Assembly: GCA_964526225.1 (NCBI GenBank)
Contig: CAZGLL010000023.1
Coordinates: forward strand, 1 to 27,022
Length of the DNA stretch: 27,022 bases
Source: DRYM01 sp964526225
Lineage (GTDB): Archaea > Thermoproteota > Thermoprotei_A > EX4484-217-1
Direction: 5' to 3'
Shown one piece after another: positions 14,709 through 21,769 of the stretch; the stretch's first letter is position 1, and each line of letters starts with the position of its first letter. The position numbers and the translations under genes are program-made. The notes beneath the pieces were generated by a model. It was given only the letters and a program-made list of their open reading frames with translations, did no database searches and was not told where the DNA came from.

Positions 14709-15328
14709 ACACGCTCCTAATAGATGTTGACTGGAGACCCCCGTTTAAAGAGTGGATTGACAAGTGGGTTGAGCTTAGAAAGGAAATGCTTAGGAGGCTA
14801 GGGGTGGAGTTCGAAGACATTGTTGTATCATACACTGACAGGGGCTTCCACGTATGGGTTTGGCTTAAAAAGGATCTTCCGCCAGAAAAGGTTCTTGAGC
14901 TACAGTTCCTACTGGGCGACGACCCGGTTAGATGCAAGATAAACTACTTCAGGCTTAAAAGAGGGGTTTTCGAAAGGTACAACCTATTGTTCTCGAAGGT
15001 AATCTATAGGAGGCCTCCGGACGAGAAATGTATGCAATGTAAGCTTTGGAGAATATACGTGGAGGAGGTTAGCGGGGTTAAGCCTCCAAGCTACGCTGTA
15101 GAATTCGACATTAAGCCGGAGGAGGAAGAGAAGGTTGTTAAGGCATGCATTGACATTTCAGCTAGAGACCCCACTTTCGAATACCGGTATCAGAGAGGCA
15201 AGCTGATAATTTACAGTAAGGACAGAGACCAAGCATACAAAAGAGGCATCTGGTTTAAAGCAAACGTTCTAGGCGACATGAAAAGGTACTTTAGGGTAAG
15301 GGAGATTGGCTCGAATTATGAGGTTTAA
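14705..15328 (+). CDS. AEP (archaeo-eukaryotic primase) superfamily-like protein
   Basis: This 207-residue protein starts at ATG 14705, overlapping the previous stop. Three elements resemble an AEP core: an acidic DxD pair (LLIDVDW, Asp7 and Asp9), a strand with the nucleotide-binding His (SYTDRGFHVWVWL, His49), and GDDPVRCKINYFRLKRG (Asp72/Asp73 and a basic strand) followed by LLFSKV, as in small AEP-type primases. A CMQC pair at about 109-112 could be half of a zinc site. It is shorter than standard PriS (about 330 residues) but near the size of minimal plasmid or viral AEPs. A role in primer synthesis is inferred. It could instead be an inactive relative. Confidence 0.55.
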   Translation: MNTLLIDVDWRPPFKEWIDKWVELRKEMLRRLGVEFEDIVVSYTDRGFHVWVWLKKDLPPEKVLELQFLLGDDPVRCKINYFRLKRGVFERYNLLFSKVIYRRPPDEKCMQCKLWRIYVEEVSGVKPPSYAVEFDIKPEEEEKVVKACIDISARDPTFEYRYQRGKLIIYSKDRDQAYKRGIWFKANVLGDMKRYFRVREIGSNYEV

Positions 15329-15602
15329 ATCTGAGAAGGCTTCTAGGCAGCTTGTTGAGAAAGGAATAGTGGCTACTATGAGAAACTATAAGCTTAGACC
15401 TAGAACAGTTGTTAAGGCGAAAACAACCCTTGGAGAAGTATATGCTGTAGTTGAAGACGTATATCCTAACTACGATGAAATCGTAGGTGAGCTTTTCTAC
15501 TTTAGCGGTTTCGAAACACCTGAGGAATGGATTAGGGAAGCTTTAAGGCTTCATAACGGTAGAAAGCCTAAGTACATCATTCTACTTAGGCTTCTTAAGT
15601 GA
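15318..15602 (+). CDS. ASCH/PUA-like domain protein
   Basis: About 94 residues from ATG 15318, overlapping the end of the primase-like gene by 11 nt. The order of elements resembles ASCH domains, a PUA-like fold that binds RNA or modified nucleotides: a basic strand after a helix (ATMRNYKLRPRTVVKAKTT), a strand with acidic end (GEVYAVVEDVYP), then SGFETPEEWIREALRLH and a closing strand (PKYIILLRLL). The phrase GF-x-x-PEEW is particularly ASCH-like. Coupling with the primase-like gene suggests a role in replication or RNA handling. In-frame TTG 15306 is an alternative start. Confidence 0.55.
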   Translation: MRFKSEKASRQLVEKGIVATMRNYKLRPRTVVKAKTTLGEVYAVVEDVYPNYDEIVGELFYFSGFETPEEWIREALRLHNGRKPKYIILLRLLK

Positions 15603-15656
15603 GCTGAGTAGAAAAAGTTATTTCTTTTACCGTAGAATTTTTAAGTAGGTGACAGT

Positions 15657-16163
15657 ATGGCTGAAATACTCTACATTGAATACTGGGATAAAACTAAGAA
15701 CGAAAAAGTTGAAAAAGTAACTTATGGAATGTACTTGGAAACAAGGGTTGTTTTCAAGGCTGACTCACCCGGAAACTACAAGATATGCTTGCAGAGAACA
15801 CCGGGCGGTCAAAGAGTTTGCACCGGTGTTGTCCATTTAGATGAAGGAACATACTACTGGGCTTTCACATGGAAAGTTGACTACACCGGAGAATACAAGA
15901 TAGTTACTGAACTCTATAAGGACGATGTATTAGCGGACACTAAGGAATTCCCACATATTGTTGAAGGTGCTCCTCCAGCACCGACTCCTCCACCGCCGGC
16001 TCCGACTCCTCCACCGACTGCACCTCCGACTGCACCTCCGACGCCTCCTCCGACGGCTCCTCCGACTGCACCTTCAATTAACTTAGCGTTGGTCATAGGG
16101 CTTATTGCTGTGGTTGCCATAGTGATAGGGTTGCTACTGCTTTACTCTAAACGCAAAGAATAA
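15657..16163 (+). CDS. Membrane-anchored protein with Ig-like domain and Pro/Thr stalk
   Basis: This 168-residue protein starts at ATG 15657 behind AGGTGACAG. Residues 1-103 form an Ig-like beta domain (YNKICLQR-type strands, two Cys at about 43 and 54). Residues 104-140 are a Pro/Thr/Ala repeat (APTPPPPAPTPPPTAPPTAP). Residues 141-162 are a transmembrane helix (INLALVIGLIAVVAIVIGLL), and the tail is basic (YSKRKE). This is a typical stalked surface protein; without a signal peptide, the basic tail would be cytoplasmic or inside the virion. It heads a run of four similar genes. An attachment or spike role is inferred. Confidence 0.75.
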   Translation: MAEILYIEYWDKTKNEKVEKVTYGMYLETRVVFKADSPGNYKICLQRTPGGQRVCTGVVHLDEGTYYWAFTWKVDYTGEYKIVTELYKDDVLADTKEFPHIVEGAPPAPTPPPPAPTPPPTAPPTAPPTPPPTAPPTAPSINLALVIGLIAVVAIVIGLLLLYSKRKE

Positions 16164-16199
16164 AACCGAGTTAAATAGAGAATTATACAGGGTGAAACT

Positions 16200-16598
16200 A
16201 TGCCTATAATTGCTAGGGCAACTTACCCAACAGCTTTACCTACTGAGCCGACAACTGGAACTATTGAGGCAGTTTACTCTGTTAGGGTAATTCCTACTGA
16301 AGTTCCAACAGGGTATTATCTAACAGGTATTACGATAACAACTGATAAGCTCCAATATAGGCCCGGAGAAACAATGATTATTAAGTTCATCTTTAAGGCT
16401 AACACAAAGGTACCTATGGGGTATGGTGCAAACTACTGGCTCTACATTAACGGTAAACTTATAGAGTCAAGTAGAATAAGATTTTACGACTCGGACACTT
16501 CAACTCTCAGAAAAACATACAATATACCTACAGATATAACAACTGAAACATACATTACGATAAGAATTGTTGCAACTAAAGCATTAACGTACGGCTAA
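16200..16598 (+). CDS. Beta-rich protein, probable virion surface component
   Basis: This 132-residue protein starts at ATG 16200 behind GGGTGAAAC. It is almost entirely beta-type sequence with many Thr, Pro and Tyr (YPTALPTEPTTGTIEAVYSV, ITITTDKLQYRPGETMII), resembling an Ig-like or jelly-roll fold. No membrane anchor is present. It lies between two anchored proteins in the same operon and could assemble on them. No family is recognised. Confidence 0.65.
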   Translation: MPIIARATYPTALPTEPTTGTIEAVYSVRVIPTEVPTGYYLTGITITTDKLQYRPGETMIIKFIFKANTKVPMGYGANYWLYINGKLIESSRIRFYDSDTSTLRKTYNIPTDITTETYITIRIVATKALTYG

Positions 16599-16608
16599 GG
16601 GATTGAAA

Positions 16609-16914
16609 ATGTCATTTATTGAAGCTACTACTAGAGTAGTTGTAAAGCCAACTACAGCCCCTACTCCACCCACTCCCCCGCCTCCGCCTGATCACAGGGA
16701 GAAATATGATGAATTGGCCTCTATTTTAAGAAGATACGGTATTGAGCCTCCACCATTTGAAAAGGTGCCGGAAGAAGTTTACACAATGCCGAAGGGGCTT
16801 GCGTTAGTTGCTATGGCGATGATGGGAACATATTATGGTGTACCTGTTTGGCTAATAACAGGCTCAGCCGCTGCAATTTGTATAACAGCGTTTCTGGTGG
16901 TTAAACGTGGTTAA
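16609..16914 (+). CDS. Small protein with Pro/Thr segment and C-terminal membrane helix
   Basis: About 101 residues from ATG 16609; the in-frame TTG at 16603 is too close to the AAGGGA site. Residues 1-30 are Pro/Thr-rich (KPTTAPTPPTPPPPPDH), then a short charged helix, then hydrophobic segments (GLALVAMAMMGTYYGVPVWL and ITGSAAAICITAFLVV) that could form one or two membrane passes. It overlaps the next gene by 8 nt. Probably a membrane partner of the neighbouring surface proteins. Confidence 0.6.
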   Translation: MSFIEATTRVVVKPTTAPTPPTPPPPPDHREKYDELASILRRYGIEPPPFEKVPEEVYTMPKGLALVAMAMMGTYYGVPVWLITGSAAAICITAFLVVKRG

Positions 16915-17530
16915 GCTGAAAAGAGTTAAACTCATAATAATAACCACATATCCGATAGTTATAACTGAGGAGGGAGCTGAGGAAATAAAGGAAAGCATTC
17001 TAGGCAAAGCTATCGCTAAAGGACAAGAAATCGAAATTAAAATACCGGGTCTAGGTGAAACTCTTAGAGCAAGGGTTGCAGAGGCTGAGCCGGAATCCGG
17101 AGAAGTAGGGTATGAAACCGAGGTTGAAGTTGAAGCGGAACTTAAAGCCATCCTAAGTAAACCGTTTCAAGCGTGGAATGAAATCGTCACGGCTGAAGAG
17201 ATAAGCGAGGAGGAAGCTGAGAAACTAATTAGGGAGAAGAGTCCAAGATATAAGATAGTTCTTTCCACTCCACCTGCAACAGTTTTCGCAGAAAACCTTG
17301 AGCATAAAGGAGGAATAATATATGTTGAACCGACAGTCATATACTATGAGTCAATAGGTAAATACGTTAAATACAGTGCTGAAGGTAAAAAGGCGAAAGT
17401 AGGTTACCCAGTAGACAACGTAGTAGAAATAGTTGACCCTGAAAAAGACATTTTACGTGAGCTTTTCGAAGCCTTTGCAACCTTACTTGTGATAATAGCT
17501 ATAGCTATGATTCTCGGTGGAAGAGACTAG
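16907..17530 (+). CDS. Alpha/beta protein with C-terminal membrane anchor
   Basis: This 207-residue protein starts at GTG 16907 with GGTGG spaced 6 nt before it, inside the end of the previous gene. Strand-rich segments (RVKLIIITTYPIVIT, KGQEIEIKIPGLGETLRARV) and charged helices are followed by a hydrophobic C-terminal helix (FEAFATLLVIIAIAMILGG). It ends the membrane-protein operon and abuts a leftward RHH gene, with stop codons overlapping by 4 nt. No family is recognised. Confidence 0.65.
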   Translation: MVKLKRVKLIIITTYPIVITEEGAEEIKESILGKAIAKGQEIEIKIPGLGETLRARVAEAEPESGEVGYETEVEVEAELKAILSKPFQAWNEIVTAEEISEEEAEKLIREKSPRYKIVLSTPPATVFAENLEHKGGIIYVEPTVIYYESIGKYVKYSAEGKKAKVGYPVDNVVEIVDPEKDILRELFEAFATLLVIIAIAMILGGRD

Positions 17531-17988
17531 ATTTTAACCCACATTTTCTTTATAGCATCATAGTACATTAAACCATTGTTGATCATGAACTCAGCTAGCT
17601 TTCTAACTTTTGAATCACTTATTTCCTCAATGTTTTTAGGTAGCGAAGGTATTTTCTTTTCGAACTCCTCCCAGAAACCCCTATCAACTAATGCGGTATC
17701 TCTAGCTCCTCTAATCACAACTATTCCTTCGGCTTCAGCTCTCTTAATGAATGCTTCCGGATTCCTAGGGTTTATTTCGCTTAGTACTTGAACTTTTCTT
17801 TCAGAAACAATTTCTGACATGCTAATTTTCTTCTTTCTCCTACATCTACCTCTACTTACGAAGTCCATGTATGCGTTGAAAAGGTAGTTTATGAAGTTTG
17901 GCACGTCGAAACCTCTTAATTCTGCTTCTTCCCTAAGCTTCTCAAAAACATCTTTTCTAATTTTCACGGTAACGTATTCTTCGCTCAT
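17527..17988 (-). CDS. RHH-type DNA-binding protein with C-terminal extension
   Basis: This 153-residue protein starts at ATG 17988 behind GGAG (complement of 17995-17998), with a TATA-like element (complement of 18000-18012) upstream. Residues 1-50 form an RHH-like unit (EEYVTVKIRKDVFEKLREEA and DVPNFINYLFNAYMDF). A basic cluster (RGRCRRKKK) and a helical extension follow that may bind an effector or oligomerise. It is divergent from the DUF1874-like gene and could regulate that promoter, which carries a 12-bp palindrome. Confidence 0.7.
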   Translation of the reverse strand: MSEEYVTVKIRKDVFEKLREEAELRGFDVPNFINYLFNAYMDFVSRGRCRRKKKISMSEIVSERKVQVLSEINPRNPEAFIKRAEAEGIVVIRGARDTALVDRGFWEEFEKKIPSLPKNIEEISDSKVRKLAEFMINNGLMYYDAIKKMWVKI

Positions 17989-17999
17989 ACGGAACTCCT

Positions 18000-18031
18000 A
18001 TATATTTAAACTGGAAAACACATATATATGT
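18000..18031. promoter_or_regulatory. Divergent promoters with palindromic ACATATATATGT
   Basis: The complement of TATATATTTAAAC (18000-18012) is the TATA box of the leftward RHH gene. ACATATATATGT at 18020-18031 is a perfect 12-bp palindrome in the right place for the rightward gene starting at 18061, whose ribosome binding site is CGGTGA (18050-18055). An RHH dimer could bind the palindrome. Confidence 0.55.
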
Positions 18032-18060
18032 TTGTATGTAAAATATTCTCGGTGAAAAGT

Positions 18061-18396
18061 ATGAGGGTTGTACTCCTAGACCATTTACCAGTACATGTTT
18101 TCCCATTCGACTACTTCGCAATATATGTGAATAAGATGACCGCTGAAGAACTTAAGATGGCGGTTGATCAGCTATCTAAGAACTGGCCTTTAATAAGCCA
18201 CATTAAAAACCCTGATGTAGCTAAGGTAGCATCTGAAATATTAGGGGTAGAGGTTAAAGCAACTAAGGAACCTTACAGGCCGAACAGGGGAGACATAGTT
18301 TACCTATTAATTCCCGAAGAAGAAAACGTTAAGCCCGAGAAAATCAAAATATATGCTATAGTAGTGTTGACGCTGAGGAAACATGCGAAGAACTGA
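18061..18396 (+). CDS. DUF1874 / STIV B116 / AcrIII-1-like protein with altered active site
   Basis: This 111-residue protein starts at ATG 18061 (an upstream in-frame ATG at 18028 overlaps the promoter). The pattern VVLLDHLPVHVFPF, then a helix, ISHIKNPDVAKVASEILGVE, then YRPNRGDIVYLLIP matches my memory of the DUF1874 family. That family includes viral ring nucleases of the AcrIII-1 type, which cleave cyclic tetra-adenylate and block type III CRISPR defence. Lined up on the helix ending in LG, the position of the family's catalytic His is Asn50 here, while a His lies three residues earlier (His47). It could be an altered ring nuclease, a binding-only sponge or an unrelated protein of the same fold. 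It overlaps the next gene by 14 nt. Confidence 0.45.
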   Translation: MRVVLLDHLPVHVFPFDYFAIYVNKMTAEELKMAVDQLSKNWPLISHIKNPDVAKVASEILGVEVKATKEPYRPNRGDIVYLLIPEEENVKPEKIKIYAIVVLTLRKHAKN

Positions 18397-18616
18397 ACTA
18401 TCAGTACTAATATGGTTAGCTATAGTGGTTTGGTTCATGTTTCTACTTGTCTTCACATTCTACAATATCTCAAGTCTAGCAACGGTTAATCCGTTTAGCG
18501 GTGAAGCGTTAAAGCTGATTTTAGAATATGTTGCATGGGTGATAATATCTACAATTTGGCTACTGACAACCTTAGCTATACTGCTGGCCCTCAAACAGTC
18601 AAGAAACGGAAGGTAA
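18383..18616 (+). CDS. Small membrane protein with two helices
   Basis: This 77-residue protein starts at ATG 18383, overlapping the DUF1874-like gene by 14 nt. It has two long hydrophobic helices (about 6-30, LSVLIWLAIVVWFMFLLVFT; about 45-70, LILEYVAWVIISTIWLLTTL) and a basic C-terminus (KQSRNGR). It is co-transcribed with its neighbour. Possible roles are a membrane effector, a holin-like protein or an anti-defence partner, but nothing in the sequence decides between them. Confidence 0.65.
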   Translation: MRRTELSVLIWLAIVVWFMFLLVFTFYNISSLATVNPFSGEALKLILEYVAWVIISTIWLLTTLAILLALKQSRNGR

Positions 18617-18648
18617 CTTAGGAAAAAATTTAATTTAGCCTAGTACAA

Positions 18649-18660
18649 ACATTTAAATGT
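18649..18660. promoter_or_regulatory. Palindromic operator-like element before the exonuclease gene
   Basis: ACATTTAAATGT is a perfect 12-bp palindrome only 9 nt before ATG 18669. That is too close to act as the TATA box of this gene, since transcription would start inside the DIETTG motif. The AATTTAATTTA run at 18628-18638 is a better TATA box. The palindrome would then overlap the transcription start, as an operator does. Confidence 0.5.
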
Positions 18661-18668
18661 GACCGGTA

Positions 18669-19208
18669 ATGAAAAGACTCTACTTAGATATTGAAACAAC
18701 CGGCCTCTCATTCTACAATCCAAGAAACATAATTATTGGCTACGGACTTCTATTCGAGGATGGCGAGAAAGAAGAAGTGAAGATTGACTGTATAAGACAT
18801 CAAGATGAGGAGGAAGGGCTTCTAAGAAACCTTATTGAGGAAATTAGAAACTTCAACCCTGAGGAGCTGGTAACATATAATGGAACATTCTTCGACATAC
18901 CCTACATTCTCGTTAGAAGCTGGATGAACGGAGTGGATGCCTCGGTTCTTTACAGTATAAAACACATTGACGTATACTTGATTGTGAGAGAGGACATAGC
19001 GTTGCCTAGGAAAAGCCTAGACTATGTGGCTTGGAGCCTAGGGTATTCAACATTTGACTACCCGATAAAGTCAATGAGGATACCTCAGATATGGCTCGGA
19101 TACAGTGAGGAACAAATAGATGAGTACAGGGACTACATTATAAACAGGCTAAAATACGATGTTAAAGCACTTCAGTACGTGTATCACAGGCTGGTGGTTA
19201 ATGAGTGA
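18669..19208 (+). CDS. RNase H-fold 3'-5' exonuclease (DEDD superfamily, YprB/RNase_H_2-like)
   Basis: This 179-residue protein starts at ATG 18669. Exo I is LYLDIETTGLS (Asp7, Glu9), Exo II is TYNGTFFDIPYI (Asp76), and Exo III includes LKYDVKALQYV (Asp164). The YNGxxFDIP phrase is typical of RNase_H_2 and family-B polymerase exonuclease domains. The residue four before Asp164, normally the general-base Tyr or His, appears to be Arg160, which is unusual. It is a stand-alone exonuclease, probably for DNA repair, replication or recombination, next to the SF2 helicase. It overlaps the HELLH gene by 8 nt. Confidence 0.85.
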   Translation: MKRLYLDIETTGLSFYNPRNIIIGYGLLFEDGEKEEVKIDCIRHQDEEEGLLRNLIEEIRNFNPEELVTYNGTFFDIPYILVRSWMNGVDASVLYSIKHIDVYLIVREDIALPRKSLDYVAWSLGYSTFDYPIKSMRIPQIWLGYSEEQIDEYRDYIINRLKYDVKALQYVYHRLVVNE

Positions 19209-19455
19209 AAACCCGAAATACATTAACATAGTGGAGTCCGTAACCGTAGGGAAAATAAGCGTACTCTTAATACTCGATGAAGAAATACCCTCACACTCGG
19301 TAATAGATGAGGAAACCGGTAAAGCATGGATATTCCTAAACATAAACGACGAAAACATCTTCGAAACACTATCACACGAACTACTGCACGTACTAGGGCT
19401 AAACGAGGAACAAGTGGAGAAAATAATAGGGACAATAAAGAAGTACATACGGTAA
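19201..19455 (+). CDS. Minimal HELLH zinc-metallopeptidase-like protein
   Basis: This 84-residue protein starts at ATG 19201 behind GGTGG (19193-19197), overlapping the exonuclease stop. It has a strand-rich N-terminus (KISVLLILDEEIP, KAWIFLNIND) and the motif TLSHELLHVLGLNEEQ, in which His59, Glu60 and His63 form the HExxH zinc site and Glu70 could be a third ligand. The size is close to that of minimal zincins. It may be a real peptidase, an immunity-type (ImmA-like) fragment, or a zinc-binding structural protein. Placement after a DNA exonuclease is unexplained. Confidence 0.65.
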   Translation: MSENPKYINIVESVTVGKISVLLILDEEIPSHSVIDEETGKAWIFLNINDENIFETLSHELLHVLGLNEEQVEKIIGTIKKYIR

Positions 19456-19501
19456 ACAAACCTCTCTTTTTACCGTAAAAACACCGTATATAAGCATAAA
19501 T

Positions 19502-19511
19502 AAAAACCACC
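19502..19511 (+). promoter_or_regulatory. AAAAACCACC start-associated element, copy 1
   Basis: First copy of the invariant 10-mer, 36 nt before the TTG start (19538) of the SF2 helicase. The spacer ends in ATGGGGGATGA, which carries the ribosome binding site. Confidence 0.75.
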
Positions 19512-19537
19512 ACATATTATAAATGGGGGATGACTTC

Positions 19538-20764
19538 TTGAAGCAAAGCAGCTTAGCAGAGTACTTGAACATACCTGCCGAGATGAGGGTAGCGGACATT
19601 TTCAAAACATTCAACCCTCCGCCTCCCAGACCCTACCAGAAAGAAGCATTAGCCGTGTTTCTAAGGAAGAAACACGGCATCATAGTGATGCCGACAGGCG
19701 TGGGGAAGACGATAGTGGCGATGTGGGCTATGAAGCTCCTAAAAATACCTACAGCAATAATTGTCCCGACAGAGCCTCTGCTGTGGCAGTGGCATGATAG
19801 GCTGGAAAAGTACGGTTTAAGAAACGTAGGCCTATTCTACGGTAAAATAAAGGACATTAGGCCGGTAACGATATTCATCTACAATTCAGCATCCAAACAC
19901 CTTCACAAGCTAGCAAGGTTTAAATTCATAATCTTCGACGAAATACACCACTTAGGAGCGAAAACATTCATAAGGCTTCTCATAACGGTTAAGACAGCAC
20001 CGTTCATAATGGGCTTAACGGCTACTCCGGAGAGGCTTGACGGGAAACACTTGGTGATCCAGAAGTTCATACCGGTAATTTACAAGCTACCCTTAAGCGA
20101 AGCCAGAAGGCAGGGATGGGTTGCCCCGGTTAAAATAATTAAGGTTCCGGCATCTCTCCTACCAATGGAGAGGGAGGTCTACGACAGGTACGAGGAAACA
20201 ATACGTAAAGCATACTACACCTACGGAACAGTTAACCCAGCTAGGCTAAGGGAAATATACGCTAAATACAAGGAGCCGCTGGCACTATCCGCAGTTAAAG
20301 CCTTGGTTCTTAGGAAAATACTTCTGGCGAAAGCGGTTAGGAAGTTTGAGAAGCTACTTGCAATATGCAGAAGCCACCCCGGCGAGAAAATACTTGTCTT
20401 CTCGGAGTCAATAGAGTCAATTGAGCTTGCTAGAAAATACCTTAGAAAACACGGGATAAAATGCATGGTCTACCACTCAGAACAGCCTAAGTCTCTTAGG
20501 GAGAAAATACTTTCACTATGGGGAAGAGCATTCGACGTGCTCTTAAGTGTCAAGGCTTTAGAGGAGGGAATTGACGTACCCGAGGTAGCGGTAGGGGTAA
20601 TTATAGCCTCGGGAACAACGAAGAGACAGTACATTCAGAGGCTGGGGAGAATCGTGAGACCCCTTCCGGGAAAGGTGGCCAGAATATACATTATCTACGC
20701 ACCCGGAACATACGAGACAAAACATGCTGAAAACCTCTACAAGCTACTTCTCAGAAACCTCTGA
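19538..20764 (+). CDS. SF2 DNA helicase, XPB/Rad25-like
   Basis: About 408 residues from TTG 19538, preferred over in-frame ATG 19523 because GGGGGA (19525-19530) is then at the correct distance and the next gene but one shows the same layout. Motifs: PYQKEAL (Q-like), PTGVGKT (Walker A, Lys at about 57), IIFDEIHHLG (Walker B, DEIH box), LTATPER (III), KILVFSES (IV), VLLSVKALEEGIDVP (V) and YIQRLGRIVRP (VI). A domain between lobes (about 195-270) is helical. The size and motifs fit XPB-type archaeal helicases and phage UvsW-like enzymes. It could unwind replication or recombination intermediates together with the nearby exonuclease. No nuclease domain is fused. Confidence 0.9.
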   Translation: MKQSSLAEYLNIPAEMRVADIFKTFNPPPPRPYQKEALAVFLRKKHGIIVMPTGVGKTIVAMWAMKLLKIPTAIIVPTEPLLWQWHDRLEKYGLRNVGLFYGKIKDIRPVTIFIYNSASKHLHKLARFKFIIFDEIHHLGAKTFIRLLITVKTAPFIMGLTATPERLDGKHLVIQKFIPVIYKLPLSEARRQGWVAPVKIIKVPASLLPMEREVYDRYEETIRKAYYTYGTVNPARLREIYAKYKEPLALSAVKALVLRKILLAKAVRKFEKLLAICRSHPGEKILVFSESIESIELARKYLRKHGIKCMVYHSEQPKSLREKILSLWGRAFDVLLSVKALEEGIDVPEVAVGVIIASGTTKRQYIQRLGRIVRPLPGKVARIYIIYAPGTYETKHAENLYKLLLRNL

Positions 20765-20773
20765 AAAACCACC
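20764..20773 (+). promoter_or_regulatory. AAAAACCACC start-associated element, copy 2
   Basis: It overlaps the last base of the helicase TGA stop and lies 34 nt before ATG 20798. CCACC can pair with GGTGG at 20789-20793, which would hide the ribosome binding site. Confidence 0.75.
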
Positions 20774-20797
20774 ATATTTTAGGGTAGAGGTGGAAAC

Positions 20798-21340
20798 ATG
20801 CTAGGATTTTTCAGAAGAAAAAAGGAGGAAGAAGAAGAGGAAGAGGAAAAACCAAAGTGTAAATGTGCTGTTTGCGGTATGGAAGTAGAATATCCGATAT
20901 ATCTTAACGAATTCGGCCACCTATGTAGGAACTGCTTTGGAAGAGTACAGCTAACAGCATATCTTTACGCTAGGCTAAGAATAAAGAAGCTAATGGGAGA
21001 GGTTAAACCTGAAAAATACGTGGAAACATTAAGGCTAAACTACGGTATTGACGAGCTATCAGTAACAACTCATTCATTCGAGGACGCAGTTAAAATACTG
21101 AAATTCTACAATGAGCATGGGCACCCGTATGCACTAGTGTTCTCAAACAATCTACCGTACATTTTCGAAATAGCTTCTCTAACAAACGGCTTTACTAAAC
21201 TAAGAATCTACGTGCAACCACCAAACATTCTGAAGAAAATAAGGAGGTTTTACGATGAAACAGGCATGTTACTGAAGGAAGGGATGCACTACGAAGAAGC
21301 GGTTAGATTGCTAAAAAACGTTTTCAAAGATGAACTCTGA
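20798..21340 (+). CDS. Zinc-ribbon protein of unknown function
   Basis: This 180-residue protein starts at ATG 20798 behind AGAGGTGG. A basic N-terminus (FFRRKK) and an acidic Glu run are followed by a zinc-binding unit at about 22-43, with CKCAVCGMEV and then LCRNCFGRV giving four well-spaced Cys residues. The remainder is mixed alpha/beta (DAVKILKFYNEHGHPYALVF, GFTKLRIYVQPPNILKKI) without a known motif. It is a single-gene module between two copies of the AAAAACCACC element. A nucleic-acid-linked role is suggested by the zinc ribbon and the context. Confidence 0.7.
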   Translation: MLGFFRRKKEEEEEEEEKPKCKCAVCGMEVEYPIYLNEFGHLCRNCFGRVQLTAYLYARLRIKKLMGEVKPEKYVETLRLNYGIDELSVTTHSFEDAVKILKFYNEHGHPYALVFSNNLPYIFEIASLTNGFTKLRIYVQPPNILKKIRRFYDETGMLLKEGMHYEEAVRLLKNVFKDEL

Positions 21341-21349
21341 AAAACCACC
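21340..21349 (+). promoter_or_regulatory. AAAAACCACC start-associated element, copy 3
   Basis: It overlaps the last base of the upstream TGA and lies 36 nt before the TTG start 21376; the ribosome binding site GGAGGTGA is in the spacer. Confidence 0.75.
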
Positions 21350-21375
21350 ATATTATAGAGTGGAGGTGAACTCTT

Positions 21376-21738
21376 TTGGTAAGGTCTAGGCTTGAAAAAA
21401 CAGTTGAAGCACTAATTGACGCATGGGACAAGATAAGCTACAGCATGGAACACTCGGAAATAGATGAAATAGCTGAAAGCCTAGACGAATACGCCGGATG
21501 GATCAGGGATGAACTGGAAGCTAAGCTGAAAGACAGATACAGCATAGCGAAGGTCAGAATAGAATTCGCCGACAAGAAACATGGGAAAACAATTGAAGGA
21601 GTAGCACTCCTTTACAGAACAGTTGAAACAGAATACCCAACCAAAACACTCTACTTCATAATAAGAGAGGAACACGGGAAAACAAAGGTAACAGTAATAC
21701 ACTACCGCAAAGCAAAGGAAACAACGGTGGAGGCTTGA
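21376..21738 (+). CDS. Small alpha/beta protein, unknown
   Basis: This 120-residue protein starts at TTG 21376, supported by GGAGGTGA (21362-21369). A helical half (KTVEALIDAWDKISYSMEHS, EIAESLDEYAGWIRDELEAK) precedes a beta-meander (AKVRIEFADKKHGKTIEGVA, TLYFIIREEHGKTKVTVIHY). No motif is recognised. Single-gene module flanked by AAAAACCACC copies 3 and 4. Confidence 0.65.
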   Translation: MVRSRLEKTVEALIDAWDKISYSMEHSEIDEIAESLDEYAGWIRDELEAKLKDRYSIAKVRIEFADKKHGKTIEGVALLYRTVETEYPTKTLYFIIREEHGKTKVTVIHYRKAKETTVEA

Positions 21739-21747
21739 AAAACCACC
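21738..21747 (+). promoter_or_regulatory. AAAAACCACC start-associated element, copy 4
   Basis: It overlaps the last base of the upstream TGA and lies exactly 32 nt before ATG 21770, with TGGGTGAG in the spacer. Confidence 0.75.
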
Positions 21748-21769
21748 ATATTACATGTTGGGTGAGAAA

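Noticed and set aside
15959..16075. Repeat array in the Pro/Thr stalk
   Set aside because: The DNA repeats come from coding a Pro/Thr/Ala linker with few codons; there is no spacer structure as in CRISPR.
15914..16120. Leftward Gly/Ala/Val repeat frame
   Set aside because: It mirrors the Pro/Thr/Ala stalk codons of the rightward membrane protein.
19223..19513. Leftward Arg/Leu-rich frames over the HELLH gene
   Set aside because: Two leftward frames overlap here with biased composition; neither has a start signal, and the rightward gene has a clear motif and binding site.
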